DNA from: Madurella fahalii
Taxonomy: Eukaryota; Ascomycota; Sordariomycetes; Sordariales
Direction: 5' to 3'
Length of the DNA: 64,000 nt
Assembly: GCA_029876055.1 (NCBI GenBank)
Contig: CM056875.1
Coordinates: 7,217,001-7,281,000 of the forward strand
Below, piece by piece: positions 1-9,948 of the stretch. The notes below the pieces were generated by a model. It saw only the letters and a program-made list of their open reading frames with translations, did not search any database and was not told the DNA's origin. Each line of letters starts with the position of its first letter. Position 1 is the stretch's first letter. The position numbers were made by a program, and so were the translations under genes.

Positions 1-80
1 TGGACGGTAGGGGATTGAGCAATGGGGCCGGCAACAGCGAGCGCGGCGGCGTAGGCGGCGAAAAATGCACCGTACTTCAT
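1..80 (-). CDS. 5' end of a secreted-protein gene (cut by window edge)
   Basis: On the minus strand an ATG at 80 opens a frame that runs off the left edge. The first 26 codons read as a typical fungal signal peptide: Met-Lys, a hydrophobic Ala-rich core, then a VAGPIAQ-like stretch that would suit signal-peptidase cleavage. Nothing of the mature protein is visible, so no family can be given. A TATA-like sequence lies about 105 nt upstream (185-192), which supports this start. The alternative is chance, but signal-peptide composition directly after a well-placed ATG makes a real gene likely. Confidence 0.6.
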   Translation of the reverse strand, partial: MKYGAFFAAYAAALAVAGPIAQSPTV

Positions 81-184
81 CTTGAACGGAAATCCAAGTT
101 TACAGCTTGGCTTGAGATGATGCCTTTGAAAGTATGACAGAGACGACCAGTACTGTAATGCGGGCTCTCACCAAACGCTTACTA

Positions 185-192
185 CATATATA
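185..192 (-). promoter_or_regulatory. TATA-like box for the edge gene
   Basis: The minus strand reads TATATATG here, about 105-112 nt upstream of the ATG at 80, a normal TATA distance for a strongly expressed fungal secreted protein. Assignment rests on position and sequence only. Confidence 0.4.
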
Positions 193-1119
193 CCCCTCGA
201 TTCCTGATGGAGGGCCGGCAATATGCATCTTCTGCCAAGGCAAGCAGTTGTGGCACAAATCCATGGTTCCCTGGCTTGGCCAATTGGCCACGTCGTATTG
301 TGCATACCTAACGGATAAAAAGAATTGTGTATCGCCTCCAAGTCGAAGATCACTCTCGGAACCCTTGCGCACCGTAACATCATGATGGAATCTTTTCCCG
401 TATTCTATAGAACTATCATGTAGATCACATCCAAACTAGACATTCTATGTCGTGATTGAGTCATTCTAGCATCGGCTGAGGATTATCAGTTCATGATTGT
501 CTACAATGGGCAGGAACGCTTGGATAAGGATCCCCCCCTCCTCCTCTTTCCGGCCAGATATGCTCCAGCGGGAGTGGCCCAGAGTTATTCACGCCATGTA
601 CCAACTTTGAAATATTTGATGAGTGAACGGTGCGCTCGTGCTTCTGAAAAACCGCGCGCCTCCTACACAGATAGCGACGATACTAGCAAAGATAGAAGTT
701 CCTGAGTTCTGCCCGAATCCTTATATATCTCTTACGCTGATACTCAAAACAGGTCTCGTGAGTATTAGAGAATAAAATTATCATCAGGCGTAGCACACAT
801 GGTGCTCTTAATGTTGCCAGGGCGTCTACCTGTCGATTAGTCTCTGGCACATAGCCTCATTCTTCCGGCTTGGAGCAGCGCTCCCGACAAGTCAAACAAG
901 TTAAATCTGGCCCTCCATTTACCTTGATTTGTTATAGAAAAGCCAGATTTGGCTTGATTTGTCAGGTTTCGATTTGACTTGTTGAGATTTGGCTATTTGA
1001 GTGGTTTTGGATACAGTTGTTCCGGATCCGCCTTCTGTTCCCCCCACCCCTGTGTCCAACTTTCCCGTGAAGATATTCCCAGCTGCCAGACGGCCTTGTG
1101 GCTCAAGATGCACCTCTTG
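193..1119. other. Intergenic, no recognisable gene
   Basis: Only short overlapping frames without recognisable domains or splice structure. The segment 919-1119 continues the open frame of the hAT relic but no longer resembles transposase. Confidence 0.6.
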
Positions 1120-1609
1120 ATCCAGATGATGCGCTTCGCGCCCAATTTTCAAGTATTCTGCCATACTGATGGTCTCTCTTTGCATGCTGTGCCGCTGGAT
1201 CCCAATGGTAAGTTTGGTACGACTGATAACGCGCTCGTATTCTGAGTATATTGCTAGGATCGAGAGAAGGTTGAAGGCTATAGTTGACAGGCAAGGAAAC
1301 TCCGTTTTACGTCCTCTCCACTGATTGTGGATATTAGGGACTATCCTGACCGGTTTGGTGAGATATTTTTCTACCTCTTCTTGAGCATTGGGGATGTTAT
1401 CAGGCCTATCGTAATAATCCTGGGTGGTGAAGAAAGTAGCCTTCGCGTAGAGGAGGATTTGGTGGCCCTGTATTGTTGGCTGTAGTGATAAGAATCTTGA
1501 GATTATTATAGTACTTCTGGGTGAACTGGTTGAAGCTGGAGATAATATGGAACGCCTGTTTGTTATCAAGATTCCTGTTCAGCCATCTTGTCTTATCCCT
1601 AGGGTGCAA
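1120..1609 (-). pseudogene. Degenerate hAT-family transposase C-terminal fragment
   Basis: Read on the minus strand, the stretch around 1120-1310 encodes a protein resembling the hAT dimerisation region: EFPCLSTIAFNLLSILA, then EYERVISRTKL, then QRHSMQRETISMAEYLK. This is the usual pattern of a hydrophobic helix, a short E-R-x-(F/I)-S motif and a helix with TI. Upstream, at 1406-1609, a different frame carries LHPRDKTRW-like and YYNNLK-like text that fits the block preceding the dimerisation domain. Moving between the two requires a frame change, so the copy is broken. There is no catalytic core and I did not find terminal inverted repeats or a target-site duplication. It is a dead remnant. 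Confidence 0.65.
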
Positions 1610-1879
1610 GATTATAGCGAACTATGGGAGGTGAAGCACACCGATAACAGACCCATATCTTTCCCCGCGCAGCAGGCTGAGTCGGAAAGGCAGCTCTGGT
1701 CCGCAAGGATGGTACGGATGGGCATCTTGGCCTGGCTCTTCGACACAGGGTAACACTATTTTCGATACGTCTACAAGAGAGAAGCCATCAAGAAGAAGAA
1801 CAGCAACACGCCTCCCGGCTTTCTACCGGGTTTTTACCCCCCTATTTTCCCCTCTCCGATACCGCACACCCACCCCAAC
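1610..1879. other. Short spacer between hAT relic and small secreted gene
   Basis: No coding signal recognised. It would contain the 3' UTR of the minus-strand gene ending at 1880 and possibly further transposon decay. Confidence 0.5.
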
Positions 1880-2445
1880 TCACAAAAACAGCGTAAACTT
1901 AGACGGCCCCGTATACACAGTCTTCGACTGCCCCTTCCACTCCTCAGCAGGCGAGAAGTAGTGGAGGTTGATCGTCGAACCGGTCACATGCACATCACTG
2001 AGAACGAGACGGTAGCTAACTTCTCCGCTAGCGGACAGGAAACGGTTGAAGCGGAAATAGAGCGCTGGGTCTTGACTGTCCCAGAAGTCGCTGGCCTCAG
2101 GGACCTGGGCGCCGCGAGTGGTGTGGGTGAAGAGGACGGCGGGGTGGTCGGGGTGAACCTTGATGAGTGCGGCGTAGCTGGTGGCTTGTAAGTGTCCTGT
2201 TATTTATTCTTTGGTGCTTTTTCTTCCTCCTTCCTTTCTTTCCTCGCTACTTGGGAGAGGCTTTCATTACGAAGGTAGACTTACTCGATGTGGGTTGCGT
2301 TACGGGTTGCGTGGAAGCCCGTAACTGTGGCGCTGACGGCGGTGTGTTGGCGAGCGACGAGCTCATGCTCGGAAGTTTGGATAGGGGATGCCAAAGCGGA
2401 AGAGCTGAGGAGGGCGACGGCCCCGAGGAAAGCAGAAAGTTGCAT
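1880..2445 (-). CDS. Small secreted protein, unknown family
   Basis: Minus-strand ATG at 2445 starts a clear signal peptide (MQLSAFLGAVALLSSSALA) followed by a short acidic pro-like segment ending LVARQ. The chain continues as TAVSATVTGFHATRNATHIE, where a strong GTAAGT donor appears at about 2288. The second coding block (about 2190 down to the TGA at 1880) is plainly protein-like: a Tyr/Phe-rich domain with DFWDSQDPALYFRFNRF and a C-terminus ending KFTLFL. Odd point: the GTAAGT donor is phase 2, but both nearby acceptors (CAG and AAG around 2190-2200) leave the second block one base out. A weaker GTAACG donor 18 nt earlier would restore phase. Either that donor is used or there is a one-base indel. 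I do not recognise the fold; a small extracellular effector-like or surface protein is inference. Confidence 0.6.
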
Positions 2446-5064
2446 CTCGTCTGGTGATGACTAAGTGGCTGGGCGGTACGTCTTTTTCTGTGAGATGAAT
2501 TATTAGACGGATGATCTTCGATGAGGAGGATCGATAAGGTTTGTATTGAAAGCAAGTGCAATCCCGCGGTGGAATGAGTGTCTTCTTATAGTTATGCCAC
2601 ATGCCCAGTGGACTGGCGTTCCTGGAACCGAGATTTCGCTGATGTTACCTAATAGCGAAATGAACCACACATCCATACCACAAAGGGAGGCGAAACAGAT
2701 ACCTGGTTCAGAGGCGAATGTGAACCAAATGTAGCGACATACTTTATCACACCAATCCAGCTGAGCGCAGGTCACAGCGGACACCCATCGTGGAGCATGG
2801 TTCTGGAAGTCGGGTGTGTCCGCAAGTCTCGGCTCCTGGCTCCAGAAATTATCCACGGAGCGCTACCCGAAATGGTAACCACTTTTTATATTGCGTCTCT
2901 TTCGCAGAGTCACATCGTGCATCCGGTTCTATTTTTGTTCAGTTCTGCCCCTAAAATGTCGCACCCTGCTTCACGTTCTGGCTAGATCGGTGGTACTGTA
3001 ATTATTGTCTCCACATAGCTTATCTTTTGATTTTGAAGCCGTCGACAAGGCGGGCCGAGAAGGTAGCATCACACTTCGTCGCACCTTCAAGCCGCATTAA
3101 CCGAAAGGTTAGTTGGTTGAGTCTCTGACATTAACACCACATCCCTCTTATGCCGGCCCAGGGACTGCATACACCGACGTCCCATTATCTCAGAATTCGG
3201 TAACATGCCACATATTCAATCCAGACAACCCCGAAATAATAGACAGTTTTTGTCGTCCAACGTGCCCCATCATCTTGAGAGTCCGGAGCCATTGCCGCCC
3301 GACCCAATCTGGACCTCTGGCGAAACTCGAAACCCGGTTGTAGTCCAAGATACACAAATTCTGCCCAATCCAGACCTTTTGAAGTGCTATATAGGTAGTT
3401 ATTCCAATGTACATATTACGTTTCCCCCTTCCCCCCTTTCCCCTTATAGTAGATGGCAATCCCTCGGAAATCAAGCCTATAGATGCACTTCCTACACCCT
3501 ATGGTAGACTCTAATTAACGTGTGGAACCGGTTATTTAGAATTTCATGACCATTTAGCACCCCAAGCATCCATTTTATCCAGCGTATAACGGTTCTGATA
3601 GCGACTGGTATCATTTCAGCTGGCCTTGATTCAGCTGATATGCTCCGAACTGGGTTAGAGGATAGTGCTGGATACGGATCTAATTCTGCTGGTATTGATG
3701 AAGTGCATGAAGACTGGGAATTGAGGGCTTTTCAAAAGCGACGTCATGCGTTGATGAACAATGGCTAGCATCATCATATATCACTGGGCATCGTTGTCAA
3801 GCCCAACATCAATGACAATCCTGCGCCGCCCACGATTTATGAGGAACGCATGATCAACAAACCACATTACGCCTTCTGACCTTCCGCAGGGTTCTGATTA
3901 TTTGCTTGTGTTGTCCCGCTCGTAGTCCTTGGCAGTTTACCGATCGCGGCAGGAAGGCCCCACCCACCCGAATAACAGCAGTATCACGCGAAGAATCCCA
4001 CGAGTAGGCAGGCCTGGAATCGGCCTTGGTACTGTGGCGACTATCACCTCAGCCTCGTCGAACTTCAGAACGTCCTGGCCCGACGTGCCGCTGGGTGTTA
4101 GGTTCTTGGTCGAGGTCGGCAATGGCAACCGCCACGGGTCACCGCTGTTCCAAGGTTTCCGTTATAGTTTAGAAAAGGTCTTGCCCTGCATAGGGGAACC
4201 CATAACCTCTTCATGACTTAGGTGTAAACGGCGAGCACCGGCGCCCAGACTTATGACAGCAGCTTGAAAGAAAAGACACACTCCGGACAACAGGCGACAT
4301 CACGCCTCGTGGTGCTGGAGGATATGTGCAGAGTATCGGTTGAGTGGGCCGTAGGATATATTGCCGGGCGCATGGTGGCTGGGGCATGCTGGTGTTCGGA
4401 ATGCAGCCTCTTCCTCATGGTAATAGAGTATTAACGTTCTGCAGTTGAAGAGGTTGATATGATCCATATGTTCTGAGGATAAAGCAAGGACCTCAACAAG
4501 CCAAATCGAACCAAATTGAGTCAAGCCAACCCAAGCCAAATAGGCGGAGCCGTCAACTACGAGAATATTAGTAGGCCAGCTACGCGAACAGTGGTTAGTG
4601 GGTCTGCGACCCCTGAGCATCTATATCACGTGACTTCCACGTGTCCATCATGTGATGCCCAAGTAGCCGATCACTTCCGTGCAGCAGACGGGTGGAGGCA
4701 TGTAATGTGACGATAAGATATTACACATAGATTACGCGGTACTGTAGAGAGCTCCAGAGCAAGGGTCCCTTTGCAATTCGTGCGCGTTGCCCTCCTTCAC
4801 ACCTCGGGCACTTCCAAAACTGTTTAGTGGTTTACGCTTTGACTCAGGCCATGGCCCCTATTGGATGGCCCTGCGCTAGCCTTAGCGACGCGGCAATAGA
4901 CCCGGAAAACTCGTAAATCCGGGTTTGTCCCACGGTGGAAAAAGAAACAAAAAACCAAGGAGAACGAGGCGGGCGTCTGTTCCTCAACGTACAACACTCC
5001 AGTCTTGCGCTCGACAAGGCGCGAAACGGCAGGAGAGATCTGTGGGCGCCAATGTCCACGAACA
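2446..5064. other. Long intergenic region, no supported gene
   Basis: About 2.6 kb with only scattered frames of 60-117 codons on both strands, none with a recognisable domain, signal peptide or consistent splice sites. A minus-strand stretch at about 3940-4150 has mildly protein-like text but no identity. Two CACGTG boxes lie at 4627-4632 and 4638-4643, described separately. Confidence 0.6.
4627..4643. promoter_or_regulatory. Pair of CACGTG E-boxes upstream of PTH11-like gene
   Basis: CACGTG occurs at 4627-4632, inside the palindrome TCACGTGA, and again at 4638-4643, 11 bp centre to centre. This is the core site of fungal bHLH regulators (Cbf1/SREBP-type). The pair lies about 420 bp upstream of the receptor-like gene starting at 5065. 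Function is inferred from sequence alone. Confidence 0.35.
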
Positions 5065-6262
5065 ATGGAATGGGCTACTGATGGCAGGCAGTTCGTCGCC
5101 TGGGCCATCGCCATGTGGGTTCTAGCTGCTGTTGCAATCGCGCTGCGCCTGACCTCCCGCGGTTACATCCTACGTGTTCTGGGCCCGACTGATTACTTCA
5201 TCGTCCTTACCTTGGTGCGCACCCCTGCCCTGAACAGTCATCACCGCTGGCCCCACCGTAACAATGCTGACCAAGTACCTATACAGCTCTTTTCCCTTAT
5301 CAACACGTTCGCTATCGGATTCCGTACGCTCCACCATTCCATCTCCTGTAATTGCTGCTGCTCCTACCAGTACTATGCTGACCAACGTTGCCTAGATGTC
5401 GCCAACGGGCTGGGTCACCACATTTTTGAGCTCACTTGGGAAGAGATAGGAACTTTCTTCAAGGTCAATCTCATAGTTCAGAATCGACCGTCAAGCATTA
5501 ATTAGCTAATACTTACACCTTCCAGGTACTATATGGCTCCATCATTGTCAACAACTTGGGTGTGTCTTTGGCCAAGATATCAGTCCTGCTCCTATTCCTC
5601 GACGTCTTCGTCGTCAGCTGGGTCCGACGAGCGACATACGTCGTCATAGTCTTGGCGACGCTCTGCGGCCTGTGGACCACTCTATCCAACATCCTCTTCT
5701 GCATCCCGGTATATAAGTTCTGGGACTTCGCTGGCCCCGACGAGCCTGGTCGCAATTGCATAGCCACCCCGATGAAGTACTATGTTGACGCCTCGCTGAA
5801 CCTCGCGCTCGACTTTGTCATGCTTCTGCTGCCGCTACCCGTCATCTGGCACATGACGCTACCCTGGAGGCACAAACTCTGGCTCTACTCTGTCTTTGCC
5901 TTGGGCTTCTCGTAGGTAGCCTGTGGCTCGACCGAGAACTTCCTAACGGGGCAAATCTGCTAACCTTTTATAGGGTATGCGTTATATCTGTGGTTCGGTT
6001 TTACTTTATCTACGACAACATGGTTACCAATGACCCTACCTGGTCCTGCATTCACATTATTTACTGGTCAATGCTGGAGATGAACCTCTCCATTGTCCTC
6101 GCCTGCGTCCCTACGTTTAAACCGCTTGCGGCTAAGCTCTGGCCGCGGCTGTTTAGAACGCCGCACGGTGGGGAGATAAATCACGCGAACGGGTCACCGC
6201 ATCCCCCTACTATTTCATCGCCTCCTGGTCGGCAGCCGTGCGCTGAGATGAGACAGGTGTGA
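5065..6262 (+). CDS. PTH11-like integral membrane protein (fungal rhodopsin domain)
   Basis: Five exons can be joined: 5065-5214, 5287-5323, 5396-5463, 5526-5911 and 5974-6262, giving 309 aa. The first two introns have GCTGAC-type branch sites. All phases agree. The protein is a seven-helix membrane protein of the fungal rhodopsin/PTH11-like family (PF20684 type). Landmarks are the first helix AWAIAMWVLAAVAIALRL, the LGPTDYF loop, the GLGHHIFELTWEEI loop before a helix, NNLGVSLAKISVLLLFLDVF, the DASLNLALDFVMLLLPLPV helix and the last helix containing MLEMNLSIVLACVPTFKPL. No CFEM domain precedes it, so it is the short, CFEM-less type. Such proteins sit in the plasma membrane and are thought to act as receptors; the ligand is unknown. 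I chose ATG 5065 over the in-frame ATG at 5005 because it directly precedes the extracellular N-terminus normal for the family. Confidence 0.85.
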
Positions 6263-7184
6263 AGTTTTGGTCTTATTTTTGTATCGACAACTAGGGTCAA
6301 GTGAGATGAACTCGGCCTTACCATTGACTTTAACTCTGTCTCGTATGGCAGGCTGCGGAGGCATGTAGAGGCCGGTAATTCGTTGAAGTACTGTATACAT
6401 ATATGCCTTGAGACCTAACGCCACACGGGCAACTGCCTACATTCCCTTGCAGTGTTTCTCTTCTATATCCTCTTTTTTTTTTCTTTTCGGTACGGTCAAT
6501 TGGGCGGGTCTAGTTTACCAACTATAAATGTCGAACGTGTATTATACCTATATCTTAGCCTTCTTAGGATGGGAGGTATAGATGGAAGTCAGATGAAGAC
6601 TAGATAACTTAATGAACTTGGATGAGAACGGAAAGCGGATGGTTATGCGATCCTTGACCGTAATCCGCCGGGCCTAGATTCCTAGAGACAGTTTTTCCCA
6701 ACCCACTGTCCAGATATTTGTTATCTTTGCCCTCCTTAATTTGATAGCTGTGTGGGCGCAGATATGTGTTCTTACACCGGAATGAGCTGCTAAGCCCCCT
6801 AGCCTCGTCGCAGAGCTCCTCGAGCGCCATTTCAGGCGCAACAGGCTTTTGACATGCATCCCGTTCATTCTGTGCCAAGGCATAATGCACGTCTTTGGCA
6901 AGATCTCCCACAGCTCCACTGGCAATTAAGTTTTAATCGGCCGGGAGGCGAACCGCCAGCCTAGTCATAAAACACATGTCCTCATCGCTGATCCTTTGCG
7001 CTGGCCCGGATTATCAACCAAGGCCAGAGGTTGTGAGAAAGTGGACCTACAGGAACCTCTTTTTCACGTGTCTCTATAGCGCGGGGCTTATCGAGGAACG
7101 ATGTCAAATTTGGAACAGCCCGCGAGATACACGGTGGCCTGGAGTCGCCGAAATATATCAGGTTTTCGTGAAGTCGAGATTCTG
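6263..7184. other. Intergenic between convergent genes
   Basis: Holds the 3' flanks of the receptor-like gene and of the HET gene, which end toward each other. A T-rich tract at about 6471-6484 is the only notable composition feature. No gene recognised. Confidence 0.6.
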
Positions 7185-8999
7185 CTACTGTCTCTTGCCC
7201 CCATCCAACCTTCCAACAACCTCTGCGGCTATTGTTTGAATGCCACCATCCCCTTCGCAGAACAACGGTGCAGAATAGTCCGAGTTCTCCCTCAGCACAT
7301 CGCTCCTTTCATCGTCATCCCGAACCACTTGGGCAAACTTAACAACGGGTGCTGGACCGGCAACAGATACTGGATAGGGGACCAAGTCACCCAAAGCAAC
7401 TGTCGTGACGCCGTCCGACGAAAAGTCAACATCCTGTTGAATCGTCGCGGTCGCTATTTCAACTTCCTCTACCACTCGTGGTATCGTCTGAGCAATTTCC
7501 GAGGGCAAAGCCTGGCAGTAAAATGTAAAATCGGGGGCCTTTGCTGTTGAAATTCGTCTTCGCCGGACCGCCAGGATAACGAGGGATGGGATGCCATCCT
7601 TAAACGTGAGTCTGATGACTCCCAAAGCGAATATATCACGATCGGTTGGTGCTTTGAGGATGTCGAAACCGTTGAAACCCAAGACTCCGAGTGGCTCGAA
7701 AAGCAACAGACCATCCGTCGAGTATATGACCTCAACCTTGGGCGTTTCCGCCGAGAAGGCGAGGAGAAAGCCCACGTCGAATCTTGGAAGGCTGAATAGT
7801 GCAGACACCTCACGTTCGGAGGTGATATAACCCCGTCGTAGTTCTGGGCTGCGTTCAGATGCCATGATGTATATGTTCTCCCCTCGGTCGACCATGGCCA
7901 TGTCGATGAGAAAGGGCTTGGTAGTGGGAAATGGAAGCCTGCGATATATGCGTCCTCGCTGCAACGGGACGCAGAGCTGGGATAAATAGGGGTAAGATTG
8001 CCATTGGGCGGTGGCCTCAAGAACTGCGAGGACCAAATGAGGATTTGCGGTGGCAACGAGCGGAAGCCGAATTGACAGGCCCGCATTGGAGATATTGTAT
8101 GGCGTGACTTCGGCATCATCCTCCCACGACGTGGGCATATATTCCCCCGCATTAGAGAACACGGCGGGACAAGGAGCTAAAACACTAGCCCATCGATCGT
8201 CGACTAGGGCTCGGTCCCATTCCCAACAGAATATTGAGTGGTCGTCGGTCGTTTTAATGATCTCCTCCTGCAGCCGTAGGAAAGCGCGTGATCCCTCGCC
8301 GTAGAGAAGGGGCATGTAGATGTCGAAGATACCAAGCATGGAGTAGGCCATATCCTCGATACGGGTTGTGGCGCGTTTTGCCATCCAGGACATTCTTTTT
8401 GCAACACTGGCCATCCACACAGGTTTATGGCCGGTCAGATAGTCGGCTGGTATACCGGTGATTTGAGAAAGGGGGGTCTTGAGGTTCGCCTTGGTGCCGA
8501 TGCGTGTCCAACTGGATGAGTAAAACACAACATGGGTAGGTGCGAGCAGTTCTTGAAGAGTCCACCCACGCCTAAACCATCGGCTTTGCCGCAAGGCGGG
8601 TGGGACATCTGACTCTTCGTTGTTGTCGTCGTCTGGATGACGTCTCTTCTTTCCGGCCGTCATGTCCCAGTCGGGAACGTCGCTAAGGTAGACATAGCAA
8701 ACTTGGGATGCGCGATACCACTTGAACATGGAGTTGATGGCCTCAGACAATTCGGCACTGCTTGTCTTGTCGATACAGCATGTGTCGGCCCAGATATAAC
8801 CGATTCTATCCCTTCGCGCCTGCATGCACGCGTTCTGGATCTTCATAAAGCCACCATTTTGGGACGCTCGCTCGCGATCCTGCCAGACTTGGAATGTGAC
8901 CTCCTCGGGGCCCCAAGTGTGCGAGAGTATGGCGTACGGTGGAACATTGTCGTGGTTGCATTCCTGAAGCTCAAGAGTCGCGGTATTGAGAAGCCTCAT
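7185..8999 (-). CDS. HET-domain protein (heterokaryon-incompatibility type), intronless
   Basis: A single 604-codon frame. It opens MRLLNTATLELQE, then YAILSHTWG, the canonical start of the HET-E/HET-D subclass of HET domains. Next come the conserved blocks GYIWADTCCIDK and MFKWYRASQVCYVYLSD, then SRWFRRGWTLQELLAP. After these come IEDMAYSMLGIFDIYMPLLYGEG and a C-terminal half (residues about 260-604) of the type that follows standalone HET domains. There is no NACHT or WD40 region, so this is a standalone HET protein rather than a full NLR. The family triggers regulated cell death on non-self recognition between fungal individuals; that role is known for the family and only inferred here. 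It lies 950 bp from a second HET gene on the same strand. Confidence 0.9.
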   Translation of the reverse strand: MRLLNTATLELQECNHDNVPPYAILSHTWGPEEVTFQVWQDRERASQNGGFMKIQNACMQARRDRIGYIWADTCCIDKTSSAELSEAINSMFKWYRASQVCYVYLSDVPDWDMTAGKKRRHPDDDNNEESDVPPALRQSRWFRRGWTLQELLAPTHVVFYSSSWTRIGTKANLKTPLSQITGIPADYLTGHKPVWMASVAKRMSWMAKRATTRIEDMAYSMLGIFDIYMPLLYGEGSRAFLRLQEEIIKTTDDHSIFCWEWDRALVDDRWASVLAPCPAVFSNAGEYMPTSWEDDAEVTPYNISNAGLSIRLPLVATANPHLVLAVLEATAQWQSYPYLSQLCVPLQRGRIYRRLPFPTTKPFLIDMAMVDRGENIYIMASERSPELRRGYITSEREVSALFSLPRFDVGFLLAFSAETPKVEVIYSTDGLLLFEPLGVLGFNGFDILKAPTDRDIFALGVIRLTFKDGIPSLVILAVRRRRISTAKAPDFTFYCQALPSEIAQTIPRVVEEVEIATATIQQDVDFSSDGVTTVALGDLVPYPVSVAGPAPVVKFAQVVRDDDERSDVLRENSDYSAPLFCEGDGGIQTIAAEVVGRLDGGKRQ

Positions 9000-9948
9000 A
9001 TCTGGTGGGTTACGGTGCGTTTGGGTTTCACAAAACCTTTGGGTGATGTTGAAGTGATGGCGTGATGGGGATGCGGGATGGCGTGGGGAAGCAGTCGGGC
9101 GAGGTAAGACAGCGCGTTGGCATTTACCGAAGGCTTGCGGCGGTTGTGGGCTCCCTCAGTGGCTGCAAGACTATACCATTCTCGGAATTGGTACTGTACA
9201 ATAAGGCAAGGTACCTTAGGTCAGGTAACCAAGAATATGTATGCTTGTCCAACTCCCTTTCACTCCATCCGTCTACCCTCCACTGATGACCCTAACTGGG
9301 CCAATCATAGCATTTAGCATCTGAAATATGATATTTGGCATTGAGATTCTCAGATTTTGATGACGTTTCTTGACTGCTGCTATGCAATACAGCGGCTCGA
9401 ATAGAGGATAGACGAAATTCGCGAAAGGTGGTTCAAGCTAGCAGTATACAGCATATACACATGGATATAGTTGTTCGTGTATTACAGGAGATGCCTATGT
9501 AGTAAGTAGCATAAAAATCGGCGACAGTTAAGTTCAAGGTCAGTCATTGGGTCCAAATCTCGCTGTGGCACTTTCTTCCACTTTCCTCTCCGATCCTCGC
9601 ATCCTACATAGATCCCGTCATTATTTCCTTAATTAGATCAATCCAATCCCGCCATCTGAAACCCTTTCACACTAAATCACTCGCTTTGAAGTCCACTTTC
9701 TTAATTTATTAACCGGGACACCGACAGTACCAACGGCCATCATGGATCTCGGGATTTCCAAGAATTACTGCCCACGGCTCTGCAGAGACTGGTCACGTTC
9801 TTCTGGACCGTAGACCGTTTAACTTTCACCGCGTCTAGACTTGGCTTCGTGCCATTTCGTTGCACAGAATCTGCCAGGTTAATTAATTAATACGTCCTGT
9901 AATTACAGCGGTTAAGTGAGCACTTATGTACCTACTAGGTAAAATGCG
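9000..9948. other. Intergenic between two HET genes
   Basis: Promoter region of the upstream HET gene plus the 3' flank of the next. It contains AGGTACCTTAGG at about 9209-9220 and GTACCTACTAGGTA at about 9927-9940, members of the dispersed motif described in the findings. Otherwise nothing recognised. Confidence 0.6.
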
